Assembly: GCA_946886865.1 (NCBI GenBank)
Contig: CAMPJI010000079.1
Span: 1 to 10,373 of the forward strand
Reading direction: 5' to 3'
Length of the DNA stretch: 10,373 nucleotides
Source: an uncultured Lysobacterales bacterium
Lineage (GTDB): Bacteria > Pseudomonadota > Gammaproteobacteria > Xanthomonadales > Xanthomonadaceae
The position numbers and the translations under genes are program-made. Positions 1 through 6,814 of this stretch are shown piece by piece. Numbering within the stretch: the stretch's first letter is position 1; the number at the start of each line of letters is the position of its first letter. The notes beneath the pieces are model-generated. The model did no database searches and had not been told where the DNA came from. It saw only the letters and a program-made list of their open reading frames with translations.

Positions 1-768
1 TGGGACTACATCTTCAGCGCGATCAAGACGCTGCGCGCGCACCGCGGCCGGGTGCTGCCCGAGCGCGGCCAGGTGACGATGGACCAGCCGTTCCTGCGCG
101 CCTATTCCGAGCTGCTGGTACAGACCTGCCACCGCCGCGGCGCCCACGCGATGGGCGGCATGGCCGCGCAGATCCCGATCAGCGGCGACGCCGCCGCCAA
201 CGACGCCGCGCTGGCCAAGGTGCGCGCCGACAAGCTGCGCGAAGTCACCGCCGGCCACGACGGCACCTGGGTGGCGCACCCGGCGCTGATCCCGGTGGCA
301 CGCGCGGTGTTCGACGAGCGGATGCCCGGTCCGCACCAGCACCACGTCACCCGCGACGAGGTGCACGTGGACGCGTCCGACCTGCTGGCGGTGCCGCGCG
401 GGACCATCACCCGTCGCGGCTTCGAGGACAACGTCGAGGTGTGCGTGCGGTACCTCGCCGCATGGCTCGACGGCCACGGCTGCGTGCCGATCCACTGGCT
501 TATGGAGGACGCCGCCACCGCCGAGATCGCCCGTGCGCAACTGTGGCAGTGGCTGCACGCCGACGGCCTGCACCTGGACGACGGCACCGAAGTGGACTTC
601 GCGCTGCTGGAGCGCGCGCTGATCGGCCTGCCCAGCAAGCTGGCCGACCGCCTGAACCTGCCCGGCGCCAGCCGCATCAACGAGGCCATCGGGATGCTCG
701 ACCGCCTGACCCACGCCGACGAACTCGCCGAGTTCCTGACCCTCCCGGCCTACGCGCGCCTGGACTGA
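1..768 (+). CDS. aceB: malate synthase A, C-terminal part (5' truncated by window edge)
   Basis: Malate synthase condenses glyoxylate with acetyl-CoA to give malate, the second step of the glyoxylate shunt, in the cytoplasm. The reading frame is open from base 1, which is upstream of the first possible start, so only about the last 255 residues of a roughly 530-residue enzyme are present. Family signatures are clear: CHRRGAHAMGGMAAQIPI, then GHDGTWVAHPALIPVA, and further on GCVPIHWLMEDAATAEIA followed by LWQWLH. These match the C-terminal half of the A-type enzyme rather than the longer G type. It ends in TGA at 766-768. The next gene on the same strand is isocitrate lyase (aceA), the preceding enzyme of the shunt, separated by a 435-bp gap filled with REP repeats. 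Codons are strongly G/C-ending, as expected for a resident chromosomal gene. Family identity is secure. Confidence 0.96.
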   Translation, partial: WDYIFSAIKTLRAHRGRVLPERGQVTMDQPFLRAYSELLVQTCHRRGAHAMGGMAAQIPISGDAAANDAALAKVRADKLREVTAGHDGTWVAHPALIPVARAVFDERMPGPHQHHVTRDEVHVDASDLLAVPRGTITRRGFEDNVEVCVRYLAAWLDGHGCVPIHWLMEDAATAEIARAQLWQWLHADGLHLDDGTEVDFALLERALIGLPSKLADRLNLPGASRINEAIGMLDRLTHADELAEFLTLPAYARLD

Positions 769-779
769 CCACCGGCCCC

Positions 780-865
780 TGCAGGAGCGACGCAAGTCGC
801 GACCGCGCCACGCCCACAATCCGCGCCACCACCGATTCCCGGTCGCGACTCACGTCGCTCCTACA
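780..865. repeat. REP pair A1
   Basis: The left arm begins GCAGGAGCGACGCAAGTCGC, with the GTAG header degraded to GCAG. The right arm, read on the minus strand, is TGTAGGAGCGACGTGAGTCG. Each arm can fold by itself into a GCGAC/GTCGC hairpin with a four-base loop, GCAA on the left and GTGA on the right as read on the minus strand. Confidence 0.85.
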
Positions 866-881
866 AAAGACCAGAGCCCCC

Positions 882-960
882 TGTAGGAGCGGCTTCAGCC
901 GCGAACCCCGCTCCATCGACGAGACGCCACCCACCGATCGCGGCTGAAGCCGCTCCTACA
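882..960. repeat. REP pair B1
   Basis: The left arm TGTAGGAGCGGCTTCAGCCG and its exact inverse at 938-960 flank a 33-base spacer. Each arm forms a GCGGC/GCCGC hairpin around TTCA, and the two arms can also pair with each other as one long stem. Confidence 0.87.
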
Positions 961-991
961 AAAGCTCCACTCCAACGAACCCAACGGCCCT

Positions 992-1077
992 TGTAGGAGC
1001 GACGCAAGTCGCGACCGCACCACTTCGACAACCCGCGCCACCACCGATTCCCGGTCGCGACTCACGTCGCTCCTACA
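992..1077. repeat. REP pair A2 (duplicate of A1)
   Basis: The left arm TGTAGGAGCGACGCAAGTCG has an intact GTAG header. The inverted partner lies at 1051-1077. The spacer shares CCGCGCCACCACCGATTCC with pair A1, which shows that the two sets arose by duplication and were not independent insertions. Confidence 0.87.
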
Positions 1078-1092
1078 GAAGACCAGAGCCCC

Positions 1093-1171
1093 CGTAGGAG
1101 CGGCTTCAGCCGCGAACCCCGCTCCATCGCAGCTATGCAATTCCACGATCGCGGCTGAAGCCGCTCCTACG
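1093..1171. repeat. REP pair B2 (duplicate of B1)
   Basis: The left arm lies at 1093-1115 and the inverted partner at 1149-1171. The spacer begins AACCCCGCTCCATCG as in B1 but then diverges and contains AGCTATGCAATTCCACG. The array ends 20 bases before the aceA Shine-Dalgarno sequence. Confidence 0.85.
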
Positions 1172-1203
1172 AACAGCCCCACGCCCACCACGAGGACACC
1201 GCC

Positions 1204-2523
<1,320 letters not shown>

Positions 2524-2556
2524 GGTCCGCGGCGCGGCAGCCGCTGGCCGGGCAGG

Positions 2557-2588
2557 GCACCGGACCCCGTTTACAAGGGGTCTGGTGC
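2557..2588. promoter_or_regulatory. 12-bp inverted repeat between aceA and the diguanylate cyclase gene
   Basis: GCACCGGACCCC (2557-2568) pairs with GGGGTCTGGTGC (2577-2588) through 12 pairs, one of them G-U, around an eight-base loop. No run of T follows, so it is not a standard intrinsic terminator. Its right arm ends where the proposed -10 element of the next gene begins. It could stabilise the aceA mRNA 3' end, act as a weak terminator, or serve as a palindromic operator; the sequence does not decide. Confidence 0.45.
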
Positions 2589-2594
2589 TATGCT
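2586..2594 (+). promoter_or_regulatory. possible extended -10 promoter for the diguanylate cyclase-cyclase unit
   Basis: TGCTATGCT reads as an extended -10 (TG, one base, TATGCT). The only -35-like hexamer nearby, TTTACA at 2570-2575, lies just 13 bases upstream, which is too close, so a promoter here would depend on the extended -10 or on an activator. Transcription would begin near 2600, about 50 bases before the chosen start codon. The call is tentative. Confidence 0.35.
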
Positions 2595-2652
2595 CCGGCT
2601 TCACAGCTCGTTCAGTTTCGAACAGGCGTCGGCCGGTCAGCGGGAGCGGGGG

Positions 2653-3711
2653 ATGAATCGCGACAACGTGGTGCGCATGCCGGCCTGCGACCAGACCGTT
2701 CCGGACCCTGTCGCGGGGCCCACGAACCTGACTGCCGCCGTGCTCACATCCGCCGAGTTCGACCTGTTTGCCCGCCTGGGCCGCGAACGCCGCGTCGTCG
2801 CGGGCGAGGTCCTGTTCCGCCGCGGCGACCCGGGGACCACCATGTACGTCGTCGCCAGTGGCGAGGTCGAACTCGACTTCGGCGACGACCTGCTCGCCAA
2901 GCGCCTGGGCTCGTGCGAATTCTTCGGTGAGCTCGGCCTGCTGATCGGCGACCACGCCCGCAGCGCCGATGCCACGGTGACCATGGACGGCGCGCTGCTG
3001 GAACTGTCGAACACCGAATTCGAGCGCTTGGTCGACCGCGACCCGGGCCTGGTGTCGTACTTCCTGCGCCGCGCGATCATGCGCGTGGTCGCCAACGAGC
3101 AGGGCCTGATCCGTCGCCTGCGCCGGCGCAACCACGACCTGCAGGCCGCGCTGGACCACCTGCACGCCACCACCACCCAGCTCAACCAGACCGAGGAGAT
3201 GGTCCGCACCGACGACCTCACCGGCCTGTACAACCGCCGTGGCCTCAACCTGCACCTGCAGGAGAGCCGCGCCATCGGCATGCCCGACGCGCTCGGCCTG
3301 ATCCTGGTGGACTGCGACCGCTTTAAGCAGGTCAACGACGACCACGGTCACCTGGTCGGCGACCGCGTGCTGCAGAGCGTCGCCTCGATCCTGCGTGCCG
3401 TGTCCGGCCCCGACGACATCGCCTGCCGCCTGGGCGGCGACGAGTTCTGCCTGCTGGTTACCGCCGCGACCCGGGACGAGGTGATGCGCTTTGCCGAGTA
3501 CATCGTGCGCACCGCGCACCAGCTGATGGAGCTGAGCGAGGACCACCACACCGCGCCGACCATCTGCCCGCTCAGCGTGGGCGCCGCACTGGTGGACCCG
3601 CAGCTGGACTGGAACGACTGGTACGCCCTGGCCGATGGCGCGCTGTACCGCGCCAAGCGGCTGGGCGGCGGCCGCGTCGAATGGCAGGAGCCGGCGGCCG
3701 CCACCGCCTGA
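2653..3711 (+). CDS. cyclic nucleotide-binding domain / GGDEF diguanylate cyclase
   Basis: This protein probably makes c-di-GMP from two GTP under control of a bound cyclic nucleotide. From the ATG at 2653 it has 352 residues. A cNMP-binding (Crp-like) domain occupies about residues 28-135; its phosphate-binding cassette reads FGELGLLIGDHARSADAT (91-108) and keeps the Glu and Arg-Ser that grip cyclic phosphate. A charged, probably coiled-coil linker (about 140-185) leads to a GGDEF domain with DDLTGLYNRRG (187-197), metal-binding Asp220 in VDCDRFK, and GGDEF at 261-265. The inhibitory I-site RxxD is GPDD here, so product inhibition is probably lost. There is no signal peptide or membrane helix. 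The start at 2653 has GGAG six bases upstream. An in-frame ATG at 2590 is less likely because it overlaps the proposed -10 element and lacks a good ribosome-binding site. Three bases separate its stop from the next start, implying one operon with the nucleotidyl cyclase gene. Confidence 0.92.
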   Translation: MNRDNVVRMPACDQTVPDPVAGPTNLTAAVLTSAEFDLFARLGRERRVVAGEVLFRRGDPGTTMYVVASGEVELDFGDDLLAKRLGSCEFFGELGLLIGDHARSADATVTMDGALLELSNTEFERLVDRDPGLVSYFLRRAIMRVVANEQGLIRRLRRRNHDLQAALDHLHATTTQLNQTEEMVRTDDLTGLYNRRGLNLHLQESRAIGMPDALGLILVDCDRFKQVNDDHGHLVGDRVLQSVASILRAVSGPDDIACRLGGDEFCLLVTAATRDEVMRFAEYIVRTAHQLMELSEDHHTAPTICPLSVGAALVDPQLDWNDWYALADGALYRAKRLGGGRVEWQEPAAATA

Positions 3712-3714
3712 ACC

Positions 3715-6354
3715 ATGAGCGCGACGCCTATCGCCACGTCCACCGCCGCGCCGGCCCACTTCGCGGATGCGATGTTCGACGCGGGCGATGCCCCGCAGTT
3801 GCGCACCATCCTGCTGACCGACATCTGCGACTCCACCGGCCTGGTGGAGGTGCTCGGCGACAAGGGCGCCGCGCAGTTGTTCCGCGAGCACGACCGGCTG
3901 GTGCTGGGCCTGCAGCAGCAATGGCGCGGCCGCCTGATCGACCGCTCCGACGGGCTGCTGCTGCTGTTCGAGCGCCCCATCGACGGGCTCGGCTTCGCCA
4001 TCGACTACGCCCGTGGCCTGGCCGAGATCGGCAAGCTGCGCTCGATCGACATCAAGATCCGCGCCGGTCTGCATGTCGGCGAAGTGTTGACCTGGCGCAA
4101 CAGCGAGGAATCCGTGCGCGTTGGCGCCAAGCCCATCGAAGTCGAGGGCCTGGCCAAGCCGACCGCCGCCCGCCTGATGTCGATGGCACGCCCCGGGCAG
4201 ATCCTGCTGTCGGCCGTGGCCGAGCCCCTGGCCCACCGCGCCGCGCGCGAGCTGGGCGAACGCGGCCAGCACCTGATCTGGAAATCGCTGGGCCGCTGGC
4301 GCTTCAAGGGCGTGCCCGAGCCGCAGGAGATCTTCGAGGTCGGCGAGCCCGGTCTGGCCCCGCTGCGCGCACCGGCCAACAGCCCCAAGGCCTGGCGCGC
4401 CGTACCGCTGTGGCGCCGCCCGGCCATGCTGGCCGCGCAACTGGCGCTGGTGGTGGCCGTCGGCATCGGCGGGTGGTTCGTCACGCGCCCGGCCCCGGCG
4501 ATCGCGTTCGGGGAGCGCGACTGGGTGGTGGTCGGCGACCTGCGCAACCTCACCGGCCAGACCGTGCTGGACGAGTCGCTGGAGCAGGCCTTTCGCATCA
4601 GCCTGGAGCAGTCGCGCCACGTCAACGTGCTCAGCGACCTCAAGACCCGCGACACCCTGGCGCGCATGCAGTTGCCCGCCGACACCGTCATCGACCGCGA
4701 CATCGCCTCGGAAATCGCCCTGCGCGACGGCGCCCGCGCGGTGATCCTGCCCACGGTGGCGGAGGTGGGCGGGCGCGTTCAGTTCAGTGCCGAAGTGATC
4801 GAGCCGGCGAGTCAGACGACAGTCCACTCAGAGCAGGCTGAGGGCACCGATGCGAGCTCGCTGCTCGACTCAGTGGATCGCGTGACCGTCGCGCTTCGAG
4901 GGAGTCTCGGCGAGGCGCTCGAATCAATCGAGCTCGACCACGAGGCGCTTCCTGAAGTAGCTACGGAAAGCTTGCCTGCACTTCGGGCATATGCCTTGGC
5001 TCAAACTGCGTATGGCCAAGGTCGCTTTGAAGATGCGACTGCACTATTCAGGCGCGCCACTGAACTTGATCCAGAGTTCGCGCTGGCGCATATCGGTATG
5101 ACGCGTACGGCCATGGCGAGAGCGAATGCCGAAGAAGGCGTAGTGCACCTCAAGCGTGCCATGCAGTTGCGGGAGCGACTGCCCGAACGCGAGGCGCTCT
5201 ATCTCGACGGATTTGCGGCCGAATTCTCGCGTGGCTACACGGCTCCAGGTCGATGGAAGCTTTTAAGCGAACTTTATCCCGACTATTTCCCGGCAGCCGC
5301 CAATTTTGCGGCAACACTGGACTCAGAAAATCGCTTTGACGAGGCTGAGAGCTACGCGCTCAAGGCGACCGCTGCGCAGAACCCTCTGCGGAGCATAGGT
5401 TTTGACAGGGTTGGAAGAGCGCGCCTGGCACAAGGCGACTATGAGGGTGCATCCAGCGCACTGAGCCGAGCAGTCGATCTGGGTTACCCGGGTGCATCGA
5501 GACGACTGGCAGCTGTAGCCGCAGCGCAGTTCCAGTTCGAGGAGGCGAAGAAGCAGCTGGAGCATCCGGTCGTGGGGTCTGCCACGCGGCATCTGGAGAG
5601 AGTGACAATCGCCGTTGACCAAGGGGACTTCTCCCAGGCGCGTCTTGCGTTGAGTCGTGCGCTTGAAGACCCCGAGGTGGACGGTGTGCTGCGGCGCGCT
5701 CTTTTGTACTCGCAAGGCGTCGTAGCACTGGTTGCCGGCCAAGATGAAGACGCGGCGCTTATGTTTTCGCAGGTCGGGCGACTCTCGCTTGCCGCCATCG
5801 AGCAATCGAGCGACGCGGATTTCAACGACGATGTTTACATATCGCTGGCCGCGGCCTATGGGCTGTTTAGGGTGGGGAATGTTAAAGAGGCATCCCGAAT
5901 GCTGGCGCAAGTGGAGTCAGTCAAGTCGGCGTTAGTGCATCCTGCTGCTATTGAATTGGCCAATGTATTGCGGATGCAGCTGTCGCCAAAGTTAGCGGCT
6001 GAGCAGTCTGCGCGAGGGCTTGCTAAGACAAGCCGGTCCTACCAGGCCAGGGTGGCAATCCTCGGCATCCTACTGCGGGACGGGCGGCATGAAGAGGCGC
6101 TCACGCACGCTCGCTGGCTTCGAAATCATCGAGGCCAAGCCTACGCAGAGCCGGCTGGAGGGCAGGTGATGCAAACGCTGAATGTGGCCGACAGCCGGGT
6201 CGCAGAGCTATGGATCGCGCAGTCCCTTCTTGGTCTTGGTAGAAAAGAAGAAGCGCAACGGTATGCGTCGCGCTTCCTTGAAGCTTGGGCCGACGCAACA
6301 CCCCGCTATTTGCGGGGCAGAGCCGAAGAAATCTTGCCTGCTTCCAGACAGTGA
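3715..6354 (+). CDS. peptide modification system cyclase: class III nucleotidyl cyclase domain, TM helix, TPR repeats
   Basis: The protein has 879 residues in three parts. Part one, about residues 25-215, is a class III adenylate/guanylate cyclase domain. It keeps metal-binding Asp36 (TDICDST) and Asp79 (RSDGLLLLF) and transition-state Arg153 (KPTAARLM, then PGQILLS). The Lys expected four residues before Asp79 is Ile, and the Asn expected four before Arg153 is Pro, so catalysis or nucleotide choice may differ from classical enzymes. Part two is one membrane helix at about 238-258 after WRRP, then a region (about 265-365) resembling the domains between cyclase or winged-helix modules and TPRs in similar proteins. 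Part three is a TPR-like helical region, about 400-879, with ALFRRATELDPEFALAHIGM typical. This architecture beside an NHLP-like peptide and a SagB-like dehydrogenase fits the family I recall as TIGR04510, 'putative peptide modification system cyclase'. It starts three bases after the GGDEF gene and overlaps the peptide gene tail to tail by 49 bp. Codon use changes abruptly near residue 366. Confidence 0.9.
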   Translation: MSATPIATSTAAPAHFADAMFDAGDAPQLRTILLTDICDSTGLVEVLGDKGAAQLFREHDRLVLGLQQQWRGRLIDRSDGLLLLFERPIDGLGFAIDYARGLAEIGKLRSIDIKIRAGLHVGEVLTWRNSEESVRVGAKPIEVEGLAKPTAARLMSMARPGQILLSAVAEPLAHRAARELGERGQHLIWKSLGRWRFKGVPEPQEIFEVGEPGLAPLRAPANSPKAWRAVPLWRRPAMLAAQLALVVAVGIGGWFVTRPAPAIAFGERDWVVVGDLRNLTGQTVLDESLEQAFRISLEQSRHVNVLSDLKTRDTLARMQLPADTVIDRDIASEIALRDGARAVILPTVAEVGGRVQFSAEVIEPASQTTVHSEQAEGTDASSLLDSVDRVTVALRGSLGEALESIELDHEALPEVATESLPALRAYALAQTAYGQGRFEDATALFRRATELDPEFALAHIGMTRTAMARANAEEGVVHLKRAMQLRERLPEREALYLDGFAAEFSRGYTAPGRWKLLSELYPDYFPAAANFAATLDSENRFDEAESYALKATAAQNPLRSIGFDRVGRARLAQGDYEGASSALSRAVDLGYPGASRRLAAVAAAQFQFEEAKKQLEHPVVGSATRHLERVTIAVDQGDFSQARLALSRALEDPEVDGVLRRALLYSQGVVALVAGQDEDAALMFSQVGRLSLAAIEQSSDADFNDDVYISLAAAYGLFRVGNVKEASRMLAQVESVKSALVHPAAIELANVLRMQLSPKLAAEQSARGLAKTSRSYQARVAILGILLRDGRHEEALTHARWLRNHRGQAYAEPAGGQVMQTLNVADSRVAELWIAQSLLGLGRKEEAQRYASRFLEAWADATPRYLRGRAEEILPASRQ
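6301..6317. terminator. hairpin across the peptide gene stop codon
   Basis: CCCCGC (6301-6306) and GCGGGG (6312-6317) form a perfect six-pair stem around TATTT. On the minus strand the stem contains the TAG stop of the peptide gene and is followed by TGTTGCG, not a true T-run. It could act as a weak terminator for the peptide transcript or protect its 3' end. On the + strand it lies inside the cyclase coding sequence. Confidence 0.35.
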
Positions 6355-6617
6355 GGAATGTTGTACGCCGCCGAGGACATCAAGAACGATTTCAATTGCT
6401 CATGTGCCGCGGCAATTTCCTCTTTCGGTGCCAGTTGATTGGTAGACATACATAGTGGCTCTACGCCCTCCGGTAGACGATGGCCGACCTCCGCCAAGGC
6501 GGCTGTGGGGTCCTTGGAGAAGCGACTGCGATACGCATCGTCGCTGCTGAGGAGCGCTAGAAGCCTTTCCGCAACCTGCGGATCGACAGGCGGGTGTTCC
6601 GACTCGTTGTTGGCCAT
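6306..6617 (-). CDS. NHLP-related RiPP precursor peptide (putative modified peptide)
   Basis: This is a 103-residue peptide with an acidic, helical, leader-like N-terminal half. Residues 11-45, starting VDPQVAERLLALLSSDDAYR and continuing with FSKDPTAALAEVG, resemble nitrile-hydratase-like leader peptides. Two cysteines are present, Cys56 (EPLCMST) and Cys90. The segment KEEIAAAHEQLKSFL is followed by the tail NIPHCLEAGKISSALPRK, and the NPHC-EAGK type of ending is, as I recall, characteristic of the Xanthomonadales peptide family TIGR04509. The start at 6617 has AGGGG ten bases upstream; in-frame ATGs at 6650 and 6734 would add unconvincing N-terminal extensions with poorer ribosome-binding sites. 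It is convergent with the cyclase gene, overlapping its end by 49 bp, and divergent from the dehydrogenase gene that probably modifies it. I see no clear double-glycine cleavage site. Which residues are modified, and the activity of the product, cannot be read from the sequence. Confidence 0.85.
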   Translation of the reverse strand: MANNESEHPPVDPQVAERLLALLSSDDAYRSRFSKDPTAALAEVGHRLPEGVEPLCMSTNQLAPKEEIAAAHEQLKSFLMSSAAYNIPHCLEAGKISSALPRK

Positions 6618-6814
6618 GTTCCACAAACCCCTGTAGTTGCCGTTGGACATCAATCCGAATGGATGAAAAGCATCGACGCTGGCTGCCGCACCCGGAAGGT
6701 ATGTGGCAGGGCGGCGCACGCGAGCCTGCCTCAACCCTTAATTGGGGTCAATGAAGCGGAGTCTTCAGTCCGCTCCACTCGTGGGGCATCTTGCTTTATG
6801 GGAGTCCGTATTGG
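6618..6814. promoter_or_regulatory. divergent intergenic region between peptide and dehydrogenase genes
   Basis: This 197-bp gap must hold the promoters of both genes. I find no convincing sigma-70 pair on either strand. The clearest structure is AGCGGA (6755-6760) with TCCGCT (6769-6774), a six-pair dyad with an eight-base centre GTCTTCAG, which could be an operator or hairpin in the dehydrogenase leader. A/T-rich CCCTTAATTGGGG lies just before it at 6735-6747. The region belongs to the lower-GC block. No additional small gene is supported here. Confidence 0.4.

Larger units (their letters stand above)
779..1171. repeat. REP/BIME-like palindrome array, tandemly duplicated, between aceB and aceA
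   Basis: Almost the whole aceB-aceA gap consists of short GTAGGAGC-headed palindromes in the order A, A-inverted, B, B-inverted, A, A-inverted, B, B-inverted. Type A has the core GAGCGACGCAAGTCGCGACC and type B the core GAGCGGCTTCAGCCGCGA. Each pair is head-to-head with about 35-50 bases between the two palindromes. The set at about 779-960 and the set at about 991-1171 are copies of each other, offset by 211-212 bases, and the spacers are also nearly identical around ACCAGAGCCCC and AACCCCGCTCCATCG. The GTAG header plus palindrome is typical of REP elements dispersed by RAYT transposases; no RAYT gene is in this window. Such arrays commonly act at the mRNA level by protecting or ending upstream transcripts, so this one may uncouple aceB from aceA expression. 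Confidence 0.9.

Noticed and set aside
1133..1138. TATGCA in the last REP spacer as an aceA promoter -10
   Set aside because: No acceptable -35 lies at 16-18 bases, and the hexamer is between two palindrome arms. The support is too weak to call.
779..1171. CRISPR array
   Set aside because: The repeats are palindromes in alternating inverted orientation with unequal spacers that are themselves duplicated, not direct repeats with unique spacers. REP/BIME structure explains them.
2590..2652. Earlier start for the diguanylate cyclase at 2590
   Set aside because: That ATG sits inside the proposed -10 element and has no clear ribosome-binding site, whereas 2653 has GGAG at six bases.
6439..6636. 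65-codon + strand frame across the precursor gene
   Set aside because: It is antisense to the well-supported peptide gene, with a serine/arginine-rich product and no family resemblance.
6618..6734. N-terminally extended precursor starting at 6734 or 6650
   Set aside because: The extra residues (arginine-rich, then SNGNYRGLWN) do not look like the family leader, and their ribosome-binding sites are poorer than the AGGGG before 6617.
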